Shown here: in pieces, positions 51,399 to 60,833 of the stretch
Numbering within the stretch: the first letter of the stretch is position 1
Layout of the letters: each line of letters starts with the position of its first letter
Source of the DNA: Mycobacterium sp.
GTDB lineage: Bacteria; Actinomycetota; Actinomycetes; Mycobacteriales; Mycobacteriaceae
DNA: 64,000 nt
NCBI RefSeq assembly: GCF_029961025.1
Contig: NZ_JASBVP010000002.1
Location: 186,001-250,000 of the forward strand
Reading direction: 5' to 3'
Made by a program: the position numbers and the translations under genes
The notes under the pieces: model-generated
What the model was told of the DNA's origin: nothing
Databases searched by the model: none
Seen by the model: the letters and a program-made list of their open reading frames with translations, nothing else

Positions 51399-52799
51399 TT
51401 AATGACCGAAAAGGCGTCGTTTCTCCTCGCTGAATTCCTCGTCGGTCAAAATCCCCGAGTCGCGGAGCGCGGCGAGTTCGCGCAGGAGTTCGACGCGTTC
51501 ACGTACCTCGGCGGTGATTCCCCTCCCCGGAACGCCCGGCGACGTTTTGGGTGGCTGTGCGGGTTCATGGGTAGCCGCCGCCCCCGGCGACGCCGCGGGT
51601 TCGCCGGCCGGCCGAACACGCTCCCGCCGGCCCGGGCTGACCGTGCCGCCGATCGCGCGCCCGGCCATACTCGCCACCGCCAGCTCACCGAACAAGCTTC
51701 CCTGACTGTCCGCGAAGGCTTCCGGGGCCACGCTCAGGCCAGGGGTCGGCGACGCCACCGCGACGGGATGTACCGCCGGGATCGCCGTCGCCCAGCTCAT
51801 CGGCACCGACAGCCCGCCGATCGAGGCCGCCTCCCCCATGCCCGCCGACACCGCCGAGCGCACCGCACCCAACTGGTCGAACCGGTCCATGATTCGGCCT
51901 TCCATGCCCGTAAGTTCGCTCAGCGTGCCCGTGATTAGCTCGTGCGTGCTGGTGATTTCTCCTTGTTCGGCCATAATTTTCGCGTCGGCGTCCGATGCGG
52001 ACCCCCATGCGCCCGACGTCGCGCCCAGATCGGCCGCCGCCAGGCCCGCACCCGCATTGCCCGGAAAAGATGCCAAATCCAGGCTCTGCAGCAGCGCGGT
52101 GAGTCCCGACGCGGGCGGCGTGGCCGCCGGTGCCGCCTGCAACGGCGACGCGAGCCCCTGGAGCGCGGTGGGCACCGCGGACGGCAGGTGCGACAGCACC
52201 GTCTGCGTGGTGGTCGCGGCCGACCCGCCCCCGGCCCCGGCGACCGCGGCGGCTTGCCCGGAGACTCCGCCCGGATTGGCGATCGGGGCGGGCGGAGTGA
52301 ACGGCGTCAGCGCGGTCGCGGACGCCGACGAGCCGGCGTAACCATACATGACCGCGACATCCTGCGCCCACATCTCGGCGTACTGCGCCTCGGTGGCCGC
52401 GATCGCCGGGGTGTTCTGCCCGAGGACGTTCGTCGCCACCAGCGCCATCAGCAGGCTGCGGTTGGCCGCGACCACCGATGGTGGCACCGTCGAAACGAAC
52501 GCGGTCTCGTAGGCGGCCGCGGCCGCTTCGGCCTGGGCGGCGGCCTGCTCGGCCTGCGCGGCGGTAGCCGACAGCCACGCCGCGTAGCGGGCCGCCGCGG
52601 CGGTCATCGACGCCGAGGACGGGCCCAGCCAGGGCCCGGCGGTTAGCTCCGAGATCACCGAGTTATACAATGCCGCCGCCGAATACAGCTCGGTGGCCAG
52701 CGTGCCCCAGGCCGCCGCGGCGGTCAGCATCGGCCCCACCCCCGGTCCGGCATACATCCGCGCGGAGTTGACTTCCGGTGGTAATAACGCGTAATCCAT
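51399..52799 (-). CDS. PPE family protein (SVP-type) with C-terminal SHOCT motif
   Basis: [35 protein letters not shown]...[13 protein letters not shown]...[16 protein letters not shown]...[31 protein letters not shown]. Confidence 0.93.
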   Translation of the reverse strand: MDYALLPPEVNSARMYAGPGVGPMLTAAAAWGTLATELYSAAALYNSVISELTAGPWLGPSSASMTAAAARYAAWLSATAAQAEQAAAQAEAAAAAYETAFVSTVPPSVVAANRSLLMALVATNVLGQNTPAIAATEAQYAEMWAQDVAVMYGYAGSSASATALTPFTPPAPIANPGGVSGQAAAVAGAGGGSAATTTQTVLSHLPSAVPTALQGLASPLQAAPAATPPASGLTALLQSLDLASFPGNAGAGLAAADLGATSGAWGSASDADAKIMAEQGEITSTHELITGTLSELTGMEGRIMDRFDQLGAVRSAVSAGMGEAASIGGLSVPMSWATAIPAVHPVAVASPTPGLSVAPEAFADSQGSLFGELAVASMAGRAIGGTVSPGRRERVRPAGEPAASPGAAATHEPAQPPKTSPGVPGRGITAEVRERVELLRELAALRDSGILTDEEFSEEKRRLFGH

Positions 52800-53102
52800 T
52801 GCCGCACACCTTTCTAGCTGACAGTGATGGCATTGGCGGCCTCGGCGGCCGGATGTGAATCGGTACCGGCACCCAGGACAGTCACAAACAGTTCACGGTG
52901 CCCTTTGATGACCCTGATAGCTAACGAATATTGTTGGTAGGAAATATTTTCTGTTGTTCCAGGGGGAACTCGGCGGGATCCATCTGTCGCGGACGATAGC
53001 GACGATAGCTGTGCCCGCTTCAAATTGGTCCACCGTGGCGTTGCACAGGACAGCACCCGTAGGCGACGATGAACAAGCGTAATATCAAGGACAGCAATAA
53101 TT

Positions 53103-53162
53103 TTATCACCTGACGCAGCGTCATGACACCGCTTATCACCTGACGCAGCGTCATGACACCGC
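53103..53162. repeat. Exact 30-bp tandem duplication containing palindrome TGACGCAGCGTCA
   Basis: TTATCACCTGACGCAGCGTCATGACACCGC x2. Confidence 0.88.
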
Positions 53163-53455
53163 GCTCTTCGTGTTCTTCGCGGCCGGCTTTCGCGATCCGT
53201 GCGCGGCACGGCACCGGTGGATGGGCAAGCGACGCCGCCGGGCGGTAGACCGACGTGTTCGCCAAGACGAGCCAGAGCGTGCCCATCGGGCATCAGCGTG
53301 CTAACCGGTTGACGACGCGGGGAAACGCGCGGCGAAAGCGAAAGACATGTCATCTCGGCACCCTCTCGCCTGCGTGTCCGGGAGACGGCCCGGGACCGTC
53401 GTGGCCCACTGGAGCTGCGGCAGCCCTTTTGTTCCGCATCCGGCAACCGGGTCGT

Positions 53456-53472
53456 TACCCCTGGGGGGTATA
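53456..53472 (+). promoter_or_regulatory. CsoR/RicR-like operator upstream of the copper ATPase
   Basis: TACCCCTGGGGGGTATA followed by an AT-rich TATTATCG. Confidence 0.75.
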
Positions 53473-53636
53473 TTATCGTGCGGCGGCTGGTTGTGTCCCG
53501 GGTTCGGGGCAACGAACACAGGACAACCACGACCCGCCCGGAGCGGGTGATGGATGACACGCTCTCCGCAGCGCGTTCCCCGAGCGCCCCGCACGGCCAC
53601 GGCACCTGGCCGTGGGTAACGAATGAGGAGTTCGCG

Positions 53637-56204
53637 ATGTCCGGCGTTGACGTTATCGTCCTGACGGGTGCGGCCCTGGCCATCGCCGTGCTGGCGTGGT
53701 TTTTCTTCGCCCCGCGCCGCGCCCGCGCCGCTGCGCTGACCGACGGGGTTCAGCACGTCCGAATAACCGTCCTGGGTGGCTATAGCCCCAACGTCGTCGA
53801 GGTCCGTCAGGGCATTCCGGTGGAGATCGAGTTCGACCGGCAAGAAAGCGGGGACTGCACGTCGCGGGTGGTCTTCCCCGACCTGCAGGTCGGGGCGGCA
53901 CTGCCGGCACATCGGCGCACCCGGGTACGGTTCACCCCCCGGCGGGCCGGGTCATTCGACTTTGCCTGCGGGATGAACATGACCCACGGCACGCTCGTCG
54001 TCATCCCCGAGGCCACGGCCGCCTCGCCACCCGAACGTCAGCAGCGGGTCGGCCCCGGCGCGCGACCCACACCGGCGGACGGCGCTGCCGAGTCGAACGC
54101 CGCGGAGACCGAGGCCGCCGAGACCGCAGAACGGCGGGCCGAGATCACCGGCCTGACCCGCCGGGTGCTGATCGGCGCGCTGCTCACCGCGCCCGTGCTG
54201 TACGCGGTGATGGCTCAACCATTGCAACCGTCGGGCGCCCGGTGGGTGCCCACCGTGCTGCTCAACCACTGGCTGCAGCTGGCGCTGATCACACCGGTAA
54301 TGTTCTACGTGGGTTGGCCAATCCATCGCAGTGGCTGGCTCGCGTTGGCCCATCGCAGCGCCGACATGAACAGCTTGATCACGCTCGGCACCTTCGCGGC
54401 CTACGGCTACAGCCTGCTGGTGACGCTCGCCTCCACGGCCCTGCCCACCGGGCTGCGCAGCGTGTATTTCGAGGCCGTCGGGGTGATCCTCACCCTGATC
54501 ATGCTGGGCCGGCTGCTGGAAGCCCGCGCCAAGGCCGGCACCGGCGAAGCCATCCGCGCCCTGCTGGGCCTGGAGGCGCGCACCGCCCGCGTGGTGCGCG
54601 GGGGCGCCGAAACCGAACTCCCCGTCGAGGAGGTGGTGGTCGGCGACGAGATCCTCATCCGCCCCGGTGAGAAAATCCCGGTCGACGCCATCGTGTTGTC
54701 CGGCCAGTCCGCGGTGGAGGAGTCCATGGTGACCGGCGAACCGATGCCCGTCACCAAACACGTCGGTGACACCGTCATCGGCGCGACGGTCAACACCACC
54801 GGCTCGCTGCGGGTACGCGCGATCAAGGTGGGCGCGGACACCCTGCTCGCCCAGATCATTCGCATGGTCCAGCAGGCTCAGGCATCCCGGGCACCGATCC
54901 AGCGCCTGGCCGACGCGATCTCGGCCTATTTCGTGCCGGCGGTGATCGCCATCGCCGTCGCCGCTTTCGCGGTCTGGTTCGTCGCCGGCCCGGCACCCGC
55001 ACTGACGCCGGCGCTGGTGTCGGCGGTGGCGGTGCTGATCATCGCCTGCCCGTGCGCGCTGGGCCTGGCCACCCCGTTGTCGGTCATGGTCGGCACCGGA
55101 AAGGGCGCGCGCGCAGGCATACTGATCCGCTCGGCGCAAGCTCTGGAAACCGCACACCGACTCGACACCATGGTGCTGGACAAGACCGGCACCATCACCG
55201 CCGGCAAACCTGTCCTCACCGCGGTGCACGCGAGCGGGACGCTGCCGGAGGGCGAGCTTCTTGCGCTGGCCGCCGGCGCCGAAGCCGGCAGCGAGCACCC
55301 GTTGGCCGCCGCCGTCGTCGCCGGGGCCCGCGGCCGCGGCCTAAGTGTTCCCGCGGCCAGCGCCTTCGACTCGATCACCGGCAAGGGAGTCCGGGCAACG
55401 GTCGCGGACCACAGCCTGCTGGTGGGCAACGCCGCCTTGTTGGCCGAAAACGGAATCGACACAAGCGGACTCGAGCGAATCGCTGTCGACCTCGCGGCCG
55501 TGGGCAACACCCCGATCCTGGTGGCCGCCGATGGGCAACCGGCCGGGGTGCTCGCCGTCGCCGACACCGTCAAGGAGGACTCGGCCGCGGCGGTCGCCGC
55601 CCTGCGCAAGCTGGGCCTGCGGGTCGTGATGATCACCGGGGACGACGCCGCCACCGCGAAGGCGATAGCCCGCCAGGTCGGCGTGGAGCGGGTGCTCGCC
55701 GAGGTCCTGCCTGAGCACAAAGCCGGCGAGATCCGCCGGCTGCAAGCCGAGGGACGCCGGGTCGGGATGGTGGGCGACGGCATCAACGACGCCCCTGCCC
55801 TCGCCCAAGCCGATGTCGGATTTGCCATCGGGACCGGCACCGACGTCGCCATCGAATCCGCCGACGTCACCCTGATCTCCGGGGCGCTGGCCGGCGTGGT
55901 CACCGCGATCCGGCTCTCCCGCGCTACCATGCGCAATATCCGGCAAAACCTGTTCTTCGCCCTGGTCTACAACGCCATCGGCATCCCCGTCGCGGCGGGC
56001 GCGCTGTACCCGCTGCTGGGGCTGCGGCTCTCACCGATGATCGCTGCCGCCGCGATGGCCCTATCCTCGCTGTCGGTGGTCGCCAACGCCAACCGCCTGC
56101 GCCGCTATCACGTCGAGCCGTTGCCCGCGGCCCAGCCGTCGATGATCGAACCGTTGGTGAAAACGGCTGCCGCCCAACATGAATCCGTGGCTCGTCGGGG
56201 ATAA
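53637..56204 (+). CDS. Copper-type P1B ATPase with N-terminal cupredoxin-like domain
   Basis: ATG 53637 behind GAGGAG; N-term [85 protein letters not shown]; core [53 protein letters not shown]. Confidence 0.92.
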   Translation: MSGVDVIVLTGAALAIAVLAWFFFAPRRARAAALTDGVQHVRITVLGGYSPNVVEVRQGIPVEIEFDRQESGDCTSRVVFPDLQVGAALPAHRRTRVRFTPRRAGSFDFACGMNMTHGTLVVIPEATAASPPERQQRVGPGARPTPADGAAESNAAETEAAETAERRAEITGLTRRVLIGALLTAPVLYAVMAQPLQPSGARWVPTVLLNHWLQLALITPVMFYVGWPIHRSGWLALAHRSADMNSLITLGTFAAYGYSLLVTLASTALPTGLRSVYFEAVGVILTLIMLGRLLEARAKAGTGEAIRALLGLEARTARVVRGGAETELPVEEVVVGDEILIRPGEKIPVDAIVLSGQSAVEESMVTGEPMPVTKHVGDTVIGATVNTTGSLRVRAIKVGADTLLAQIIRMVQQAQASRAPIQRLADAISAYFVPAVIAIAVAAFAVWFVAGPAPALTPALVSAVAVLIIACPCALGLATPLSVMVGTGKGARAGILIRSAQALETAHRLDTMVLDKTGTITAGKPVLTAVHASGTLPEGELLALAAGAEAGSEHPLAAAVVAGARGRGLSVPAASAFDSITGKGVRATVADHSLLVGNAALLAENGIDTSGLERIAVDLAAVGNTPILVAADGQPAGVLAVADTVKEDSAAAVAALRKLGLRVVMITGDDAATAKAIARQVGVERVLAEVLPEHKAGEIRRLQAEGRRVGMVGDGINDAPALAQADVGFAIGTGTDVAIESADVTLISGALAGVVTAIRLSRATMRNIRQNLFFALVYNAIGIPVAAGALYPLLGLRLSPMIAAAAMALSSLSVVANANRLRRYHVEPLPAAQPSMIEPLVKTAAAQHESVARRG

Positions 56205-56323
56205 GGCGTGTCGGGCGCCCGCCGGTGATCGGTTATGACGAGCCGCCTCCGGCCCGGCACGCCTCGGTGCCCATCGCCGGGTGGGCTACGCCGCGACCTT
56301 GGGTGACCCACATTGGCTACCCG

Positions 56324-56338
56324 TACCCCCACGGGGTA
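56324..56338 (+). promoter_or_regulatory. CsoR/RicR-like operator upstream of the repressor gene
   Basis: TACCCCCACGGGGTA. Confidence 0.75.
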
Positions 56339-56546
56339 GCCAGCTATAGTGGTTACATGCCGCCCACTTTGACCCGAGGTTGCGCCGCCTCGACGCGTCC
56401 GTGCCCGGACACGCGGCGGCGGCCGACGATCAGCCACCCGGACGCCGTTGCGGCGGCCGGGTCCGGGGCCGGCGACGGCGAAAACCACCGAGGCGTCGGC
56501 GGGCGACGGGGAGGTCGCCTCAGCGCAGGAAGGCAAGGTCCAGCCC

Positions 56547-56862
56547 GATGACCAACACGCTCGAACAGCAGCGGCACGCCACCTATGGATATGTCGCGCA
56601 CAAGGACAGCTACGCTAAGCGGCTGAGCAAAATCGAGGGTCAGGTCCGCGGCATCGCGAAGATGATCGAAGAAGACAAGTACTGCATCGACGTCCTCACT
56701 CAGATCAGCGCGGTCAGCAGCGCCTTACGATCGGTGGCGTTAAACCTGCTCGACGAGCACCTTGATCACTGCGTGAGCCACGCGCTCGCCGAGGGCGGCA
56801 AGGAGGCCGAGGTGAAACTCGCCGAAGCCTCCGCCGCCATCGCACGGCTGGTCCGCTCCTGA
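56547..56862 (+). CDS. CsoR/RicR-family copper-sensing repressor
   Basis: MTNTLEQQRHATYGYVAHKDSYAKRLSKIEGQVRGIAKMIEEDKYCIDVLTQISAVSSALRSVALNLLDEHLDHCVSHAL (C...HxxxC). Confidence 0.92.
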
Positions 56863-56976
56863 TCTACCGGCCCCACCGAGTCGACCCGGGTGAGCGCCAC
56901 GCCCGGGAATGCACCGCTCGTGACTACCGGCGGCCGATCGCCCCGGCCGAGGGAAGGGCCGGTCGGTTGGCGAATA

Positions 56977-56996
56977 TACCCTACCGGGGTAGGGTA
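56977..56996 (+). promoter_or_regulatory. CsoR/RicR-like operator upstream of the Cys-rich small ORF
   Basis: TACCCTACCGGGGTAGGGTA. Confidence 0.75.
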
Positions 56997-57040
56997 GCTG
57001 ATGGCACGGACCGCCAGCACTCTGCAGGAAGGACGAGACG

Positions 57041-57157
57041 ATGAAGGAAACCGGGACCTGCCACTGTAAGTCCACTGGTTGTCGGTGCGCCGACCACGCG
57101 TGCACCCGGGCATCCGGCTGTAGGTGCGGTCACGCCGATTGCCGGTGCAACAACTGA
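57041..57157 (+). CDS. 38-aa metallothionein-like cysteine-rich peptide (not in the ORF track)
   Basis: ATG 57041 behind GGAAGGACGAG: MKETGTCHCKSTGCRCADHACTRASGCRCGHADCRCNN*; 9 Cys, mostly CxC pairs. Confidence 0.85.
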   Translation: MKETGTCHCKSTGCRCADHACTRASGCRCGHADCRCNN

Positions 57158-57167
57158 TCCCCTCCGG

Positions 57168-57214
57168 CCAGGGCCTCGACGTCGCGGACTGCGTGCCGAG
57201 GCCCTGGCTTTTTT
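57168..57214 (+). terminator. Rho-independent terminator after the metallothionein-like ORF
   Basis: CCAGGGCCTCG-N18-CGAGGCCCTGG then CTTTTTT. Confidence 0.9.
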
Positions 57215-57378
57215 GCGGCAGGGCCAAGAGTAAAGCCGAAGCGTTTGCGCCCGACGCCCGCTGCGGCTGCGCGCGCCATCAGAAGAAGGGACTATCGACC
57301 CTATGGGGGCCTGCGGTTCCCGCCCAGGCTGAAGTCACTACATGAGAGTGTTGGAGAAGCGGTCGAAGGGATGCGCCA

Positions 57379-57645
57379 ATGATGTATGACGGGGACGGCT
57401 GGATGTGGGATGGCGGCGGCTGGGGAGGCTGGATCGTGATGGTCATTGTGATGGCGTTGTTCTTAACGGCGGTGATCGCGGCCGTTGCCCTGGCGATCCG
57501 TTATCTGGGCGGTTCAGCCCCCGCAGAACCGCCCGGCTATGGGCTCTCACGCGCGGAAGAGGTGCTCGCCGAACGCTTCGCGCGCGGTGAAATCGACGAA
57601 GAGGAATACCGGCGGCGCATGGCGGCGCTTCGTGAACACCGCTGA
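57379..57645 (+). CDS. Small membrane protein with SHOCT domain
   Basis: MMYDGDGWMWDGGGWGGWIVMVIVMALFLTAVIAAVALAIRYLGG...LSRAEEVLAERFARGEIDEEEYRRRMAALREHR. Confidence 0.88.
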   Translation: MMYDGDGWMWDGGGWGGWIVMVIVMALFLTAVIAAVALAIRYLGGSAPAEPPGYGLSRAEEVLAERFARGEIDEEEYRRRMAALREHR

Positions 57646-57750
57646 ACCCGAGACCCCGTCAACCTTCGCCGGCCGGCCTTGGAATCGCTGTCGGCCCGCC
57701 AGCGAGAATCGGAAACGGGCACAGTTGCCTGCGATGCGAAAGGGGTGGAC

Positions 57751-58506
57751 GTGCTAAGGGCAGCCAGGTCGCTATTCGTCCTCGCAGGTGTCCTCGCGAC
57801 GGCCGTGGCGCTATCAACCGGGCCGGGCTCGGCGGCCGTTGCGACACCCAGCGCGGTGCCCGGTGTGACCTCGATTCAGCCGGCGAGCGGCGAGGTGGTC
57901 GGTGTCGCGCATCCGGTCATCGTCACCTTCAACGGCCCGGTCGCCGACCGAACCGCGGCCCAACGGACCATCAAGATCGTCTCTCCGAGCCGGACGCCCG
58001 GGCGCTTCACCTGGGTGGCCGACAATGCCGTGCAATGGACTCCGGTGGCGTACTGGCCCGCCCATACGACGGTGACTGTGCGGGTCCGCGGCTTATCCAC
58101 CGGATTCGACACCGGAGACGCGGTGAAAGCCGTTGCCAGCATCTCCGCGCACACCTTCACCGTCAGCATCAACGACCAGGTAGTCCGCGTCATGCCGGCA
58201 TCGATGGGCAAGCCCAGCCGCCCAACGCCCGTTGGTCATTTCAGCGCCTTATCCAAAGAGCGGACCGTGACCTTCGATTCGCGAACCATCGGCATCCCGC
58301 TCAGTTCTCCCGAGGGCTACCTGATCCAGGGTCAGTATGCCGTCCGGGTGACATGGAGCGGCGTGTACGTGCACTCGGCTCCCTGGTCGGTGGACTCACA
58401 GGGCTACGCGAACGTCAGTCACGGCTGCATCAATCTCAGCCCGGACAATGCCGCCTGGTATTTCGACACCGTGCATATCGGTGATCCGATCATCGTGGAG
58501 AGCTGA
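57751..58506 (+). CDS. ldtA: L,D-transpeptidase (LdtA/LdtMt1-like)
   Basis: Ig-like domain then YkuD: MGKPSRPTPVGHFSALSKERTVTFDS...GVYVHSAPWSVDSQGYANVSHGCINLS (HGC catalytic motif). Confidence 0.9.
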   Translation: MLRAARSLFVLAGVLATAVALSTGPGSAAVATPSAVPGVTSIQPASGEVVGVAHPVIVTFNGPVADRTAAQRTIKIVSPSRTPGRFTWVADNAVQWTPVAYWPAHTTVTVRVRGLSTGFDTGDAVKAVASISAHTFTVSINDQVVRVMPASMGKPSRPTPVGHFSALSKERTVTFDSRTIGIPLSSPEGYLIQGQYAVRVTWSGVYVHSAPWSVDSQGYANVSHGCINLSPDNAAWYFDTVHIGDPIIVES

Positions 58507-58566
58507 GCGGCACCGGGTTCACGCCGATGTCCCCGGTAACGTTTCCATCCGGGGAGGGGCCAGCGG

Positions 58567-60519
58567 CTACCGTATCGATTCCTCGAGCCACGGGGTCAGC
58601 CACTTCACCCCCTCCGGAGTAAGGTGCACGCCGTCGCTACGCACCGGTATGCCATCGACTTTCGCGGTGTAGACCCCGTCGGGGGCGAGCTTTTTATTCA
58701 GGTCCAGTACCGCGATGTTGGGCCGATCCCGCACCGTGCGGCGAAGCAACCCGTTCCATCGATCGACCCGCTCCGGTTGGTCTTCGGGATACAGGCTGCC
58801 GTCCGGTTTTTCACCGCGCCGGCTATACGGTGCGGTGGCAACCACCACCCGGGCCCCGGTGGAGCCCAGGATGTCCAGCGCCCGCTGCAGTTCTGCGGTC
58901 AGATAGGAATCGAACGCCGGGTCGCCGATGTGGGTCCAGCGTCCCTCATTGACCCGGTCAATCGTTTCCCAGCGACCGATGACCAGCAGTGCGACGTCGG
59001 GCCGGTCCCGGCTCACTTGCGCGGCCCACCGGGCGGGCCAGCTATCGCATTCCGGCTTCTGATCGATGACCTGGCCGAAATACCGGTACGGGCCGCTGCG
59101 GACGATGCTGCATCCGATGACGGTGTGGTCGACGAAATTAAACCCTGGCGTCGCGGGCAGATAGTGCATCAACGTCCAGGCGATCGAGTCGCCGAAGACC
59201 GAAACCGTGAACGGCCGGGCGGGATCTCGCCGCGCCACGGCCGGCACGGGCCGAGATCCCACCGATGGCGCCGGTGAAACCACCGCCACCGGCGACACCC
59301 CGGGCGGAACACTGCGATCGGGCACCGGCGCGGGACCAACGCCGGCGGGCACAAGTAGCACCGTCACCGCGGCGGCCGTGGCGACCGTGGCGCCCGCCAA
59401 CCGCAGCAGCGGCACCCCAACCGGTTGCCACCGCCGGACGGGCTGCTCGATCAACCACCAGGACACGGCGGCCATCGCCACGGTGGCGGCGCAGCGAACC
59501 GCAAACAACCGCCAGCCGCACCATCCGGTCCGCTCGCCGTTGAGCACCAAAAAGATTGGCCAATGCCAAAGATAGACACCGTATGAGATGGCGCCGAGCC
59601 ACACCAGGGGAGGCCAAGCCAGCAACCGGGCAACCGGCCCACGCTGCTCCAGCGCCACCGGAGCGATCACCACGACCGCCGCGACGGCCACCGCGGCCAG
59701 CAGTCCCGTGTGAAGTTCCCGCACACCGCCCGTCGCATAGTGCGCACCCGCCGCCAGCCCCGCCAGGCCGATGACCGGCAGCACCCGGGCGGCCCACCGC
59801 GCCCGGCGGGAGCGGAGCACGCACCGGCCGCGGTTCAGTGCCGGCCAGTCACGCACCAGCAGAGCCGACGCCGCAGCACCGGTCAGCAGGGCCTGCGCAC
59901 GGGTATCGGTGCCGAAGTAGATTCGGTGGTGCGAGGCCTGCGGAAAGAAGACCACGACCGCGGCGGCCGAGGCCAGTGCGCCCAGCGCGGCCATCACGAA
60001 CACGATGAGCCGAACCCCGCTCACCGTTGCCCACAGCCGGTAGCGCCGGGCCCACGCCGCCAACAACACGGCCACCGCGATCAGCACCAGCGGCCAGAGG
60101 ACGTAGAACTGCTCCTCGACACCGAGCGACCAGGCGTGCTGCAGCGGCGAGGGTGCGGCGCCTTGCGTGAAATAGTCCGTTTTCTGCGCGACGAATCTCC
60201 AGTTCGCCACCCACAACAAGGTGGCGACGGCGTCCTCTCGCAGCCCGGCGACGGCCTCCTGCGGAAACCACTCGCGAGCCACCGCGAGAGTTACCACCAG
60301 CAGCACCAGCGCCGGCAACAGCCGACGGACCCGGCGCACCCAGAACCCCGCGGGATCGATGCGGCCGGTTCGCCCCAGTTCGTCGAGCAGCAGCGAGGTA
60401 ATCAAAAAACCGCTCAGGACGAAAAACACGTCCACGCCGATGAACCCGCCACCCATACCGGGGATGCCGCCGTGTTCGGCGAGCACCAGCGCGACCGCGA
60501 CACCCCGAAGCCCGTCCAA
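58567..60519 (-). CDS. Acyltransferase 3/SGNH fusion (OafA-like; Rv0111-like); true start probably upstream
   Basis: LDGLRGVAVALVLAEHGGIPGMGGGFIGVDVFFVLSGFLIT...SLGVEEQFYVLWPL...FTVSVFGDSIAWTLMHYLP...DGVHLTPEGVKWL. Confidence 0.9.
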   Translation of the reverse strand: MDGLRGVAVALVLAEHGGIPGMGGGFIGVDVFFVLSGFLITSLLLDELGRTGRIDPAGFWVRRVRRLLPALVLLVVTLAVAREWFPQEAVAGLREDAVATLLWVANWRFVAQKTDYFTQGAAPSPLQHAWSLGVEEQFYVLWPLVLIAVAVLLAAWARRYRLWATVSGVRLIVFVMAALGALASAAAVVVFFPQASHHRIYFGTDTRAQALLTGAAASALLVRDWPALNRGRCVLRSRRARWAARVLPVIGLAGLAAGAHYATGGVRELHTGLLAAVAVAAVVVIAPVALEQRGPVARLLAWPPLVWLGAISYGVYLWHWPIFLVLNGERTGWCGWRLFAVRCAATVAMAAVSWWLIEQPVRRWQPVGVPLLRLAGATVATAAAVTVLLVPAGVGPAPVPDRSVPPGVSPVAVVSPAPSVGSRPVPAVARRDPARPFTVSVFGDSIAWTLMHYLPATPGFNFVDHTVIGCSIVRSGPYRYFGQVIDQKPECDSWPARWAAQVSRDRPDVALLVIGRWETIDRVNEGRWTHIGDPAFDSYLTAELQRALDILGSTGARVVVATAPYSRRGEKPDGSLYPEDQPERVDRWNGLLRRTVRDRPNIAVLDLNKKLAPDGVYTAKVDGIPVRSDGVHLTPEGVKWLTPWLEESIR

Positions 60520-60769
60520 TGCCGGGATGCCGCGCCCGGACCCCGGGCGAGCCGGTGACCGGACGGGGGCGACCCAGCGGGTCCGGCGGGCATAGTGAAC
60601 CGGCGCAGGGTAGGACCTGGCCGGTTCAGTGCCCGCTCGCCCCGCACCCGGCCGGTCCGCGCGAACAGCGCTGTCGGTGCTGCCGATACGTCGATTCCCC
60701 CTACCTGTCGGGTCGCAGCAAGCTTAGCCGCGATCGACCCACCGTTGCGGAAGACACGGCGATACCACC

Positions 60770-60813
60770 ACTATTCGCAAACTATTCGCAAACTATTCCG
60801 AAACTAGTCGAAA
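60770..60813. repeat. Four 11-bp tandem units (ACTATTCGCAA x2, ACTATTCCGAA, ACTAGTCGAAA)
   Basis: Read directly in the gap between the aldehyde dehydrogenase end and the acyltransferase gene. Confidence 0.85.
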
Positions 60814-60833
60814 ACCTGGGCACGACTCGGGCA

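Noticed and set aside
53952-55936. Long minus-strand ORFs inside the P1B ATPase
   Set aside because: Antisense frames; the plus-strand ATPase has all expected motifs.
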